This document shows, in pieces, positions 21,611 through 34,090 of a stretch of DNA of 64,000 nt (within the stretch, counting starts at the first letter, position 1; every line of letters begins with the position of its first letter). A program made the translations under genes and the position numbers. Origin of the DNA: Prinsepia uniflora (Eukaryota > Streptophyta > Magnoliopsida > Rosales > Rosaceae); the NCBI GenBank assembly GCA_032719365.1, contig CM064862.1, positions 81,775,628 through 81,839,627 of the forward strand. The letters are read 5' to 3'. The notes under the pieces were generated by a model. The model made no database searches and was not told the origin of the DNA. It was given only the letters and a program-made list of their open reading frames with translations.

Positions 21611-24505
21611 ATCTTGATTCCACATCCACCCCGTGGAAAGTAGAATCGACCTCGGAACTCGTGTACACTCATGCACCCACTAACCAGAACGATAACCGTC
21701 TGCAACCAGACGTACGACTAACACTCACGTCGTATCGACTACATTCGACCACGTCGAATGACAGAAGTCGTACGCTCCGAACTGACACCACTTGTCAGAT
21801 CTACCATTTCGTTGACACAACAACTCGATGGTTCCTTACTAAATCTCCACTCAACGATCCACGCTGACACATCTGACAAACTGCCACCACTTGACAGTCG
21901 CCAGTCAAAAACTGATATGACACACACTCGTGGTTACACTAACCACAAGCATTTCACTCGACTTGTGTGTAACTAGACCCATCAGAAATACCATGACCCA
22001 CTGCACAGTATCCAATGTCCAGTCCACGACCTCAACTAATCCGATGGTATCAGAACCAATCCGACTACCAATACGCTCTCCAACGCACTACCGGTATCTC
22101 CTATATACCGTCACCAGGCACGATAAGTCTGCCTAGTATCGTACCTTGAACAACGTACAAGGTACGTACATCTACCCATCAATCAGACTACAACCACCTA
22201 GGTCATAGCCAATCACGTTTCTACGATGGAGTCCATTTATCCAATCCAGTATTAGACAAATCGAAACTCCGACCCATTATTTATTTCCAAATCCGAATCC
22301 GGATCCGCAATTTCGTAAGAAATCCCAAATCCAAACCCAGAAGTCGTATCCATATCCATGTTCAAATCCGAATCCAAAATCATTATTCCTTAAGCTAGCA
22401 TTTGGAATAACTATTCCGAACCCAAATCCATAAAAGAAAATCTATAGTCAAGCTCTAGAATCAAATCCTGAATCGTCACCCAGAATCCGATTCCAAAACC
22501 CAAATCTAGAAATCCTTTTTCAAGTTCTAAAATCAAATCCTAAATCGTCATCTAGAAATCTGATTCCAAAACTCGAAATATCGTTCACGTCTACCGAGAC
22601 GTATCAAAACCGAACCTATCGGTTACCTGATCAACCGATTACACACCATACATTAGATTGACCTCATAGAGAAATCAATCCCAACACCCACACAGCTCTA
22701 AGGCTGACCATATCCGACCACGTCGGAAATCTACTTATCGGACAACTACTCAGGTGAGTAATAAGTCATATGGGATTTACCTCGGAAAGAAGTTCAGTCC
22801 CAACATGCCCCACTCAAACATCCAAGTATGAGCGATAAACTCTCCACCTTTCTGGATCATCAAGACCACGATCCAGATCCATAACGATACCCAAAGTCCT
22901 AAACCAATTCCCACATCTAAACAGATTAGTCAGCGACGAGACACGCCGAGACTGTGGGTTCTCACTGATTACCTCGTATTGATCCTTATCATTCCACCGA
23001 GGAAAAACCAAGAATGATACAAGATAATGACAACAAAATTCGTCTTACGTGAATGCAAACAACACTCGCTGCACTCACCACGTCATGTAACCCAACATCG
23101 TCTGCCACCAAGCAGAAAATGAGAAATTTCAGTCACCCGACTTCGATATACTCAATACCAATGCGGAAAACCCGCGTTCCATTCGTCACCTCAATCGCAA
23201 CCTCTCGCGATTTCGAAGTTCCAACAAGATTGGAAACAACGTACTTGGACATCATCTACGTGTCCATTACCAGTTTAACTTTATCCGTGATCCACTCTCG
23301 AACCACAGATGCCGAACATATGCCCATCACGACGGATGTCACATCCCGATACGTAATTCATCGTCATCACGATCACCGGCACCAGCGCTAGTATCAGCGC
23401 TGGCCCACAATACTATCGGTACACGCAACTAGCATCAGTATCGGCACACCATGTGCAAAACTGACAACCCTGGATCTCTGCTCATACCGAGCGACGATCC
23501 CGTACCTCTGCTCGAATAGGAGAACTCTGCCTCCCTCGTACCCTACAACTCTGGGTACGGTCACCCTGACAACTCATACGAGAAAAGGAAACGTCCCCTG
23601 AACGTCCCCGATTCCCAACAACCACAGCTACAACCACTCTCGGTAGTAGTGCCTTCCACAGACTCGTGCAGACCTAACTACCAGACCTCGCTATATCCAG
23701 ACTCCGTATCCAACGGAATCAATCGCCCGTACCAACTACTCTGTATCCCACTCAGGGATTCCATCGACAAGTACCAACCTTGATAACTTGTCCAACCAAA
23801 CTCTAACCAGTCGCAACTCGACTAACCCAATGTCCTCTACCAGGTCACCAATGACCTTAGTTGCACCAAACGACAACTAAAGTACCATGACAACCAACTA
23901 TGTTTAACCGATAAGTACAACCTCGACTGCGAAGTGCAGCCCCCACACAAGCTGACATGACTAGACCGACAAACGAATCCAAATCCGAATAGTCGTCCAA
24001 GTCAAACCACTCGTCAATTCACATTTCTGAACCATACACATACGGTAGGGTTCCACGATCACACCTAGAGTTCCCCAGAACCCAACTGCATAAGGCAGTA
24101 AAATCCACGATCTGGCCGACCCCGTGGACATCATAAAGACGTCAATCCAATCCTACCGTCAATCCAACTGAACAATATTCGACCATCCGATGATCACAAT
24201 TCCCAACTAGTCGTCGGAACCAATCCTACGACATCGTGAAAGACGATCCCAACTAACCGTCTCACGATCAAAACGTTAACGTACAGGTACGTCATCCCTT
24301 CCGTAGGGTCTCACACTGTCAACCTTGACAGAACTATGGCAACCCCGGCCTCAAATGCCGAACCAAGGCATGCCAATCCTACTAACTATCGTACCGGCAC
24401 CCCAACAATCAGGTTGACCACGAACTGCAGCCCCTTGAGATATCACATCCTCGACCTGCGTACATACTCCAAGAGCTACACGGTTGCTCGAATAGAGACA
24501 ACCCC
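21611..24505 (-). mobile_element. Non-coding internal region of the young LARD
   Basis: Read in all frames, it has no domain I recognise and only short frames. An A-rich patch at 22260-22580 has repeated AAATCC(A/G)AATCC-like units. The block at 23380-23620 matches element A and element B internal regions. Conserved non-coding sequence in non-autonomous elements may hold packaging or dimerisation signals; this is inference. Confidence 0.7.
22260..22580. repeat. Degenerate AAATCCGAATCC / CCAAATCCAAACC repeats
   Basis: Short units of 6-12 bp repeated irregularly (AAATCCGAATCCGG, AATCCCAAATCC, CCGAATCCAAAATC). No other feature was found in this stretch. Confidence 0.6.
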
Positions 24506-24517
24506 GCTCTGATACCA
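24506..24517 (-). other. Primer-binding site of the young LARD
   Basis: GCTCTGATACCA, exact reverse complement of TGGTATCAGAGC, three bases from the 5' LTR edge (24521). Confidence 0.92.
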
Positions 24518-24520
24518 CGT

Positions 24521-27500
24521 TGACAAGACCCATCCCAATCCCCCCGGGATTAGTGCGGGATGACCCTGCTCCCGTCTGACACGAAGTGTCAGACAAGGGA
24601 TATTTCCGACCTTTGCCCTCCCGGGCTATCAGAGTACGCCAGGATCCGGAGGAGGCATGTGATATCTCGGTCTCTGCTACAGTCCACATCCGATGTCAAC
24701 CTGAAGGGCAGTCAAAACATTAAAAACTGTGAGTGGACAAAACAAGAGTTTATAAAAACATTTCATAAGACATTTGTACCCTCCACTAAAAAAGCATGCA
24801 TGCATTCGAAAACCATTTATCCAAAAACAAACCATATGTGGGACTAAGCCCAAAGCAGATATAAACCAAGGTCGAAAGGACCACAATGAAAACGACCATA
24901 CGGGCCACTGCCCAAATCCATACGGGACTCGGCCCCAAACCATAAAGAAACTAAGTACACGAGCCACTGCTCAAATCCTGTGCACACCTGTGCACACCAC
25001 ATATCATATACCATATATACATCACATACATATATATAAGTCACACAACCAATCCTGTCACGGTATCCAAAGCTACGCGCGTGCTACCCGGGTCTCAATC
25101 CGAGTCATCTCAAAGTCAAGGTCAATGTCCGCAGACCACTGACCCTACCCGAGGTAATAGTAACCATAGCCTTCCTGAGAGTAAGGAACCCAACTGGGGG
25201 GTGACTCCACTCAGTCGGTGCTCCGTGACTACTCCGGGGTCCACCCAGGCCAACGACCCTCCCCGGAGGAGATAATAGAAGTAAAGGAAGGTAGATGAAC
25301 ATATATATACATAACATAAACATTCATGACCGGTTCCCCTGAACCGTCATGATCCATAATATCCATAATCAGGTAACATGCCGGTTCCCATAAACCGTCA
25401 TGTACCGTAATAACATAACCGAGGTAACATGCCGGTTCCCATAAACCGTCATGTATCGTAATAACCAACAAGGGTTCATGCCGGTTCCCATAAACCGTCA
25501 TGAACCTGGGAATCCATTTAAGGTTCCCTGACCTGAAATCAAAACCGTAAAGTGATTGGGTCTCGTGCCCAAACATAGGACATCAGCTGGGCACCGTGCC
25601 CGGAATCTGAGGTCATATGCCCGAGACAAAACCAAATGGGTCTCATACCCGAGTTTATCCTTTTATAAATCCAAAGCCATTTCATTAAAACGAATAAAGA
25701 AATACAGACCCGTATAAGCACCGTATAAGGCTTAAACCTCGAAATACGTGCTTATACGTAACCACACACAAATGCACCCATGGCATCATCAAACAAGTAA
25801 TAAAACATACAATAAACATTTATGCATGCACCAATTTAGAAAACAAGGTCCACTCACAGACCGTCCGAGCTACCGCCTCGATTTGCGTGCCATACGGCTC
25901 CCCGAGCCGATCACTGTCACCGGGACTCCCAAACCTGTCCAAATCGTAATAGAAGGTTACTAACTACTTAATTAACCTCCTACCAAAGCTACGTAATTTT
26001 CCCGTATTTTTAACTATTTTTAATCCCGCACCTAAACCTTCCGATGCCCCGAAACATATCGAGACGGTGTCCGATCGACACGAAACCAGTCCCAAAATGT
26101 TCGTTACATCGAATAGATGATTTCGTATGTTGAAACCTTCCCCAAATTCCCTGCCACGCGCCCTCACGCGCCGCCTGAAGTGGCTGCGTGTGGGCTTCAC
26201 GCGCCTGATACAGTACATGCTGACGTCATCGCTGACGTCAGCATGACGTCATCTGACAACTGTCAGGTCTGACATGTCAGACTCTGAAAGGTGCCACGTG
26301 TCATGCTCCCATTGGTCCACGTCACTGTGCTATCAGTGCAACGTGGCAGTCTGACATGTGCCACGTGTCATCACGGCACTGGTCCACGTCAGTGCCACGT
26401 GTCAGCCCCTGATTAGGCCACGTCACTGACATGTCAGTGCTGACTGTGCACTGACATGTGACACATGTCGGCTGATGAGTGGTCCACATCACCTGACAAT
26501 CTGACAGGTGTCACGTCATCATGCCACGTCACCACCTTCAACCACTCGACGGGTCGACCCGAACCCTGCAACCGGGTCGCCGTGACCCGCAACTTGACCC
26601 GGCCGGTTCTCCGCCGTTCGGCCACCAAAATTGTTCCCGTTTGTCCCATTCTACTCGTATCAATCTAAGCTAAGGTTCTATGACATTAAAATGGAAGGAA
26701 AACAACTAAAACTCGTACCTCCAATTCGGCCATGGCGGCCGTGACTTCCTCCGCCGTTCACGACCGTTCCAGGCCACCCCAAGCCCCAAAACCAATCCTA
26801 ACCTCCTCCTAGGACCACCAGCAACCTAACTTAACCCTTAGAATCGAATAACAACTAACAAAACTAAATTTCAAAATTTGAAATATTTCCTTACCTCACG
26901 GGTTCGTTCCGCCGTGGCCTCCACCGTGGGCCACCGTCCAGCCTCTCCGTCCTCTGCCTCTCACACTCCTCCCACGGTCACTTATGACTCAGATAAGGGA
27001 AGGTGAGGTGGGGTGTGGGTTGTGTTTCGGTTTTTGAAAGAAAATGAAGAAAATGAAGAAAAATGGGGTTATGGGTTTCGGGTGGGAGGATGAACAAAGA
27101 AGAAGGGGGATGGCTGATGAGAGAAAGAGAGATGGGATGGAGGGTGTGGATTTAAAGTTAGAATTGAATTGGATGGCTAGGATTGAATTAGGTGGGGATT
27201 GGATTATAAAATTAATTAAATAATATTAATTAATTATGTAGATCCACAAATTGGGGGATCAAGTCAATGGGATGAGTGACACTTGTCACTCATCCATGGG
27301 GCCCACTAAAATATCTGCCCAATCAGATTTCGTCAAATCGTCCCCGTCTCGAAGTTCGTGCATAGTGAAATCGAACTTCCGTGACCCATAACTCTCCCGT
27401 TCGAAGTCCGATTTCAGTGTGCCGCCTGCCTATGGATTCGTATCGTCCTCATCTACGTAACGGTCTTCGGCCCTCGGCTATCGGACCTCCCGGTCAAAAA

Positions 27501-27811
27501 GTCAACTTTTGACCTCCTATTCACCCAAATTACCAAAATGCCCCTAAACTTCCGAACGTCATAACTTCCTCCTCGAATGTCGGAATTGAACGTGCCACCT
27601 GTCTATGAACTCGTGACGTCACGAACTACGTCACGGTCATCGGTCAAGGTCCATTTGACTGCCCGAACGAAAAGTCAACATTTTACCCACGCTAGGGGCA
27701 AAACGGTCATTTCGCATCATTCGTCCGATTTAGCCTAACTAATCACCGATTAACCTCACTAATCGTGATTAGTCACTAATCTAATCATGAAATTTGGGAC
27801 GGGTCGTTACA
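24521..27811 (-). repeat. 5' LTR of the young LARD
   Basis: Near-identical to 18235-21512. Candidate spliced leader on the minus strand: donor GAG|GTAAGG at 26895, acceptor GGACAG|G with exon from 25934, middle exon 25934-25858, donor GTGAGTGGAC at 25857, acceptor CCCTTCAG|G with exon from 24700. The PBS then follows in the last exon. A pyrimidine-rich stretch after TTTAAATCC near 27150 may be the transcription start region. Confidence 0.93.
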
Positions 27812-27816
27812 GGTTG
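27812..27816. repeat. Target site duplication GGTTG (right)
   Basis: Matches 18230-18234. Confidence 0.9.
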
Positions 27817-28480
27817 TTATTTAACTAAATGGTTATTAACCATTATCATAACCATTAATATATAGTTAACTGTGATGCACCACAAAAATTATTTTAATTT
27901 TTAACTTTTATTATTTCTATTTTTTTAAAGGAATAACATAAGTAAAATTAATATTTTAAAAAACAATAAATAAAAAAGTAAGATTGCGAGGATTAATCAA
28001 ATATTTTGGATATCAACAAATTTATATCACCATGTAGAGCTTTACAAGCAAGGGCGGATCCAGAAATTCAAAGTTGAGTGGGCTAAATTTATAAGTTTTT
28101 AAACAAAAATTGAAGGGTAAACTAAATTTATCAATTTTTATTCAAAAAATGAAAAAAAAAATTGATAAAATATTGTCAATTTTATTCAAAGATAGGAAGA
28201 AAAATGATAAAATAAAGTCAAATTTATTCAAAAATTTGAAAAATGTTAAATTCATCAAGTTTTCTGAAGAAAAAAAATTGCAAGGTAAAATAACTCTAAA
28301 TATATTCATAATTGCGAAAAAAAATTGATCAAATAGGGTTAAATTTTATTTTAAAATGGGAAGTTAGTAAAACATGAATTATTGCACAAAATCAAGCCTA
28401 TAAATAACTAGAGGTTTCGAACACAGGCTCTTGGAAAAAAGACCAACCGCTAAGCCAATTTTCTTATAAATTTGAGCTCG
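27817..28480. other. AT-rich region with a possible DNA-transposon relic
   Basis: After the hAT-like flank, GGGCGGATCCAGAAATTC at about 28054 resembles a phrase often seen in plant repeats, and 28400-28460 has TTTCGAACACAGG-CTCTTGG then GACCAACCGCTAAGCCAA, as in old plant repeats. The middle is A-rich with units like TAAATTTATTCAAAAA. No gene is seen; this is downstream of EBP1. Confidence 0.35.
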
Positions 28481-28882
28481 TACAATATATAACAATATTA
28501 ATTACACTTTTGGCTACTAATACATAATTGGTCAGTAATGCTCCTAACAAAAACGAGTATAATCCTCCCCCATACAATAAAAAACCAAAGACACTTACCA
28601 CCAAATTCGAATCCAAGGCTTTAGAAATACCAGACAGACCAAAACAGATCGATCTACAGATATACTTTCTTCGGAATACGTGTTCAGCTTTTATATATTA
28701 CTTAATATTTGATGTTAATCGACTACAAAATTCAAGGAGATACAAGCAAAGCATTGAGTACTGGGATTGCATATCAGAGAAAATCCGCTATATTAAATTC
28801 ATTCATATCCAACCAGATACAATGGGGGAGATGAGAACCAAAATTGAAATACGTTTTCGAGTAACAAGAAGAAACATGTCCC

Positions 28883-31800
28883 TCATGCTTGAGTTTCAGC
28901 ACCATTAGTCGTTGCATCAATCGGTTCAGCTTCTGTAGACTCCTCAACCTTATCGCCCTTCTTACCTGCAATGCGTCAAGACATAAAAAACCAAACACCC
29001 CACAACCCATCCATAAGATAGTTAAAACTACAAACAACATATAATCCAGCTTACCTTTCTTCTTTTTACCACCACCTTTCTTCTTGGTCTTCGTGCCCAA
29101 AGACAACCAGGCTTTGATTTCAGGATCATCTATCTGTTTCGTGGGCTGCAGCTCTTGCAAGGGATGAGATGTAATCCTGTCTGAACCATTTGGCATTAGC
29201 AAAACAGTGAACTTAATACGAGCAACCAAATCACCTGCAAAACCACCAACAAAAGGAAAGGAGTAAGAGTGACTGAATTATAATTTCCCAAAAGCCAGCA
29301 CTATGGGAATTGGTTACCAGGCTTCTCGTGCAGAACTGGATATGGATTCAAAAGCTCGTGGTTGACACATTCGAGTAAACCCAGCCGTGCCCTCTTCTCT
29401 TCCAAAGCTCTAATGCCAAGATACAACAATTTCATAAAGAAAACTAAATAAAGCTGCAGAACTCGATGGAGTAATGTTATAAATGAAAATTTCCGACAAA
29501 CCTCGCAGTGAATGGCATAATGGGGAATTTCTGACTGATTTCACTGAAAATAAACCTAGAAGCTTTCATCTTAAGGTGATAGGTCTTGTCAACAGCTCTC
29601 TTATAGACGGTTGTCTGCTTTTCATCCAACAGCTTAGGCTACAAAACGAAAACAAAAAATTAGTTGACAGAAAAGTATATAGCACAATAGTTATATAGAA
29701 AAGTATGAGTCTAATAGTGACTTGCTGATTACTTTGCCTTCTCCTGTGCTTGTGACAATATCTATAGCATAAATTTCATTCTCCTCAAATTCTGCATCAT
29801 CAACTCTTGTATCTGGATTGGATACACTTAGTATAACCTTGTTCCCATCTATCACAAACTGCTTCAGCTGATGGCTAAGCACACCTTCAACAATTTTGCA
29901 ATCATATGCTGCTGCAACCTTTTGAATTGCATCTGTTACATCTTTGTTCTACAGCCAAAGAAAAGAACCAAAAAAAATTAATATAAATGCAGTGTACCTT
30001 GAAGTCATAAATACAGACGAAAAAGACTAAGCTTAATATAACAGCATACATGCAAGGACATGTTCAAATGTAATACAAATAAAGCACAACCAATGCATTA
30101 GAAAGCATTAAGTTCTCAATCAATGATGTAGGCTAATGTGAATGATGATTGACAGACAAAAAGTACATCTGTACCAAGCACCAAGTGTAGCCAGTTTGTT
30201 TACGCAACAGGGAAAAAGAGGAAATAAAAAAGGATAAATTACCTCGGCAAAGTTGCCTACACCCGCGGATTTCTAAATTAGGCTTCTCTTTATGATTTAT
30301 AATCAAATGTGCAAAGAAAGGGATAAACACTTTAATTGTTCCCTAATATGAATGATGATAGAACAGACAAAAAATAGATCTGTACTGCACATGCAAGCAC
30401 ATGTTCAAATGTAATACAAATAAAGCACAACCAATGCATTAGAACGCATTAAGTTCTCAATCAATGATGTAGGCTAATGTGAATGATGATTGACAGACAA
30501 AATGTACATCTGTACAAAGCACCAAGTGTAGCCAGTTTGTTTAGGCAACAGGGAAAAAGAGGAAATAAAAAAGGATAAATTACCTCGGCAAAGTTGCCTA
30601 CACCCTCGGATTTCAAAATTAGGCTTCTTTTTATTATTTATAATCAAATGTGCAAAGAAAGGAATAAACACTTTAATTGTTCCCTAATATGAATGAAGAT
30701 AGAATAGACAACAAATAGATCTGTACTGCACACCGGATGTAGTCCGTTTGTCTAGGGTACAGGGCAAAAGAGAATATCAAAAGGGCAATACCGAGGCAAA
30801 GTTTCCTACAACCATGGATTTCTAAATTAGATCTCTCTTTTGCTTTCAAGTGAAATGTGCTAAGAAAAGGGAGCACACTTTAATTGTTGGCTTTGAATGA
30901 TGATAGAACAGACAACAAAGGATCTGTACTGTGCACCAAATGTAGCCTGTTTATCTAGGCAACAGGGAAAAAGAGGAAATGAAAACAGAATCAATTACCT
31001 CGGCAAAGTTGCCTACAACAATGGCTTGCTAAATTGGGTGTATTTTTTCTTTCCAATGATAAGGGCTCATAAAAGAGTAAACCCTTTACTGTTAGCTAAT
31101 TCGAATAATGACTGAACAGATAACACAAAAATTGGAACTTGGCACCAAATGTAGTTTGCTAGTTTAGACAAACAAGGAAAGGAGGAAACCAATAGGGCAG
31201 TCCAGCCATCGGAAAAGTCTCCGGACTAACAAATGCTCACATATTGTTTTCTTCTGCTTTCATGTCACATATACAGAAACAGAGACGGACTCACTTCAAG
31301 AAACGCAGAATCAAAGTTAACAGAAACTAAAATAAATACAAATGCATATCAAGGAAACGCCCAAGAGATTTATGCTATCCTATCAGAGTAACTATGACAT
31401 AAAGCTTCACTTCGACGTCAGCCGATAGCTCTTGACAAGTAATCATCACATAGAAGCAAGGACCACTCTGGAAGGTTCTGACAAAGACAACAGCATCTTC
31501 GATGCATAAAGAAGCAAAAGAAAAAGACTGAAACCGGGGTGTGCATGAAAGATTATACAAAAAATGAACAAAATCTGTACATAGACACCCTGGGGGAAAA
31601 AAAACTAATCAGATGACACAAGGATACAAGAATACCTAACAAAGCGTTTACACTTCTAGAATTGTAACTTCCCTGCACATATTACAAAGCACATGACAGA
31701 TGGAAGAAAGAGATACACGAAGCTCCATCAGTGTAACTATGACAAAATAGCTTAATTCGATATAATCCATAGCCAGAAATAGCTTATTGTCATCAGAGAT

Positions 31801-33736
31801 ATCGTGTTAATAGAAAGAGATATCCCAACAATCGCCATAATGAAGGACCATGATGAGATCTTTTAATAAAAGAAAAATTAGGACAGCCAAGAGTTTCACA
31901 ATGTTAAAAAAAAAAAACTACTCCGTGCAAATGAAATCAAATAAAATAAAATAAAATACCAACATAAAATGTCCAACAAGCAACCAACTACAATCTAGGA
32001 AGTTGCAATGCAGGCCTGAAGAGCACAATAAGATGAACAAGTTAAATGTTCACCCACCACAGCCCATCCATAACCAAGACTAATTTCAGCAACAGGGAAT
32101 AAGAGGAAATCCAAAAATCATAAATTACCTCGGCAAAGTTGCCTTTGAACCTTTCATAGCGGACAAGTAAGACGTTATTAAATTATTCCATGCCAAAAGC
32201 GCAGAGGGATCATGCCGATAGACATCCAAAACAGTGCAGCTCGACAAGTTTAGCTCAAAGACCAATAGGAATATGTGGACATTTCTAGGTCTGCCCGCCA
32301 ACTATACTTCGAATACAAGGAACAAAAGAATAAAAGAAGAAAAAATATCCAAAAGTTATAAGAGGATTCTAAAGTGTAAATAGGTCTAGTTTTTTCCAAA
32401 AGGATTCACAGTAATTAAAGTTGGCACAACTGCCAGGCCAGGATAGGGAATCAACTGTTCTCAAGATAAACCCTCTTGTGAAGAGGCCATTTCTTGCTCA
32501 AATAACTAAAATCATGTTGCAATCGAACAGATTTTTTGTTGTGCAAGGAGTCTCCCTGGATTTATTGACAAAAACTTCCCCTTCAGTGTAACTATGACAA
32601 AATAGCCTCATTTGGATTGGAGTCCATAGCTTATAATAATAAATCATCATTAGGGGGTGCAATGAGCATAAAACGAATCATTCGAAGTAATGAACAAAAA
32701 AGCAACAATCAATTCAAAGATATGCATTAAAACCATCAAAAGCATTTCACATAAAAAATGTTGCAGACAACAAAATGATGAAATCATTTAGCATCATCAC
32801 ACAACTGGTAACCTATTTCCAGAAGTAGCAAAGCCTAACAATTTATATACAAAGAATTACCTTTCTTCCTGGCCTCACAAGCCTTAAGGCAACCTCAGCT
32901 GCGGTGTTAGCAGCGGCTATAACATCAGCTGCCCTTCCGGTAACTGGTCCTTCTTGAAGAACATGAGTATGTGCGACTATGGCAATGAACCCATCTATAT
33001 GACAACCCATATCACTGCAAGAGGGCAAAAAACCATCACCATGTTGGTAATTAGTACTTAAACTTCGGTTCTTATAACAATTAACAAACGCAAGCGTTAT
33101 TTTCCATTACCAAGAGAGCTGATACAAAAAGGTTATGAGGCAATAACTTACATCTTCACAATATCGCCGTCTTCCAACACCGCCTCATCACTGGCAAGTG
33201 GGGAGAAATGGCATACAGTGTTGTTCACAGAAATACAAGTTGGAAAGGCAACGCCTCGTTCAATCTTCTTCTTGGCACTTTTGTACATGTTTCCAGTTTG
33301 CCTTAATACATTAAAAAAACCAACCATTAAACAATCGGAATATAATAAGAAAAATAATCAAAAGAAACATACAAAATTCTATCATCCCAAAGCCAACAAG
33401 AGTTACACAAATACTCACTCTCTGATGTATGAATCTCCTTTCTCGCAAAGGTCCACAATCTTAGCCTTTGGCTTGCATCCGGATATTACCAATTGCACAG
33501 CCTCTGTAAATTTCCCGAATTTCGTCAATACCATCAACCATAAACGTGCATTAACAGCCAAAAATGTAACATATATCAAAGGCAAATGGGTCCATCTATT
33601 TTTTTTTAGTGTAAAAAGTGAGAAATAGAGCGCGTAGATTACTGTTAACAATCTCAGCGGCACTCTTGTATTTGGTGACGACTTCTGGAGAGGTGAGATC
33701 CAACTCCTTCTCCTCTCCCCTCTCGTCATCCGACAT
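28883..33736 (-). CDS. EBP1: ERBB3-binding protein 1 / proliferation-associated 2G4-like protein, 9 coding exons
   Basis: Coding exons (minus strand): 33736-33643, 33503-33419, 33301-33152, 33014-32861, 29948-29733, 29638-29502, 29409-29318, 29234-29055, 28965-28883. All introns are GT-AG and the lengths sum to 1191 nt, 396 aa plus stop, close to the roughly 390-400 aa usual for the family. The product is a pita-bread (M24, methionine aminopeptidase-like) fold. VKIDMGCHIDGFIAIVAHTH (about 108-127) and VLSHQLKQ (184-191) mark the fold, but an aminopeptidase metal-ligand Asp is replaced in GFIAIVAHT, so it should be catalytically inactive, as known for EBP1. A Lys-rich tail TKTKKKGGGKKKKGKKGDK (357-375) fits RNA binding and nucleolar localisation. 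In plants EBP1 promotes growth through ribosome biogenesis and translation. The start ATG opens MSDDERGEEKELDLTSPEVV, matching the conserved N-terminus. Intron 4 is 2.9 kb. Confidence 0.95.
30040..31220 (-). repeat. Tandem and dispersed repeat family inside EBP1 intron 4
   Basis: Two near-identical 341-bp units start at CATGCAAG(G/C)ACATG (30048 and 30389). Shorter, more diverged copies of a roughly 200-bp core follow at about 30690, 30895 and 31110, and a solitary fragment lies at about 32083-32150. Each core has an AACAGGGAAAAAGAGGAAAT block and ATTACCTCGGCAAAGTTGCCT. On the gene's strand the latter reads GGCAACTTTGCCGAG|GTAAT, a good 5' splice-site match with a GGCAA/TTGCC hairpin. The 65-aa frames in the copies are by-products of the duplication. 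Confidence 0.85.
32083..32155 (-). repeat. Detached copy of the intron 4 repeat core
   Basis: AACAGGGAATAAGAGGAAAT-CC followed by AAATTACCTCGGCAAAGTTGCC matches the core at 30206-30260 and 30548-30600. It lies about 0.9 kb from the nearest other copy. Confidence 0.8.
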
Positions 33737-34090
33737 CGTTTTGAGACCTTGTAAATTCTTCGATTCCTAAAACCCAAAAATAAAAAATCATAAGAATAGT
33801 CAGAGAACCACAAAAGCAAGTGTCGAATGAGTGTTGAAGATGACCTCAAGCAATTTGAATAAAAAATCAGATTAACTGATAACCTCAGACCTGATTGGTA
33901 AACAAATTGCAGAGGCAAGCAGGAGGCGGAGCTGGGTTTGGTTTGTTGCGGTTAGGGTTTATTATATAGCAGAGAAAAGGACGAAAGTACCGAAAAGAAA
34001 GAGGTGGCTTACTAGAGAGAGCTAGGGTTTCAACAGGCGGCTGCGTTTGCTTATATACGAGCTTTCGTCACAGGTTATGGTAGGGTTTTC
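33737..34090 (-). promoter_or_regulatory. EBP1 promoter and 5' UTR: TATA box and three telo-box motifs
   Basis: On the minus strand TATATAA lies at 33968-33962. AAACCCTA (telo box) lies at 33960-33953, 34030-34023 and 34088-34081. Telo boxes are typical of promoters of plant ribosomal-protein and translation genes, which fits EBP1's role. A GTCTGAGG at about 33889 and a TTTTAG|G at about 33770 could bound a 5' UTR intron; that is uncertain. Confidence 0.65.

Larger units (their letters stand above)
18235..27811 (-). mobile_element. Young intact LARD (large non-coding LTR retrotransposon), 9577 bp
   Basis: Complete structure in minus orientation: 5' LTR 24521-27811 (3291 bp), PBS 24506-24517, internal 21513-24520 (3008 bp), polypurine tract next to 21512, 3' LTR 18235-21512 (3278 bp), target duplication GGTTG. 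The LTRs differ by eye at roughly 25-30 single bases plus a 10-bp tandem duplication (near 24985) and a 3-bp indel (near 25873), which account for the 13-bp length difference. No gag or pol domain is visible, so its proteins must come from another element. LTRs over 3 kb with a roughly 3 kb non-coding interior fit the LARD class. Confidence 0.93.

Noticed and set aside
28528..28908. 126-aa plus-strand frame overlapping EBP1's last exon
   Set aside because: It is antisense to the last EBP1 exon and 3' UTR, has no recognisable domain and no gene structure.
30133..30876. Three similar 65-67 aa minus-strand frames, possible small proteins
   Set aside because: They lie inside EBP1 intron 4 and are similar only because the DNA is duplicated. 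They span the repeat core with no codon-level sign of selection.
33415..33918. 167-aa minus-strand frame
   Set aside because: It runs through EBP1 exon 2, an intron and the 5' region. The spliced model explains the conserved residues better (KPKAKIVDLCEKGDSYIRE belongs to exon 2).
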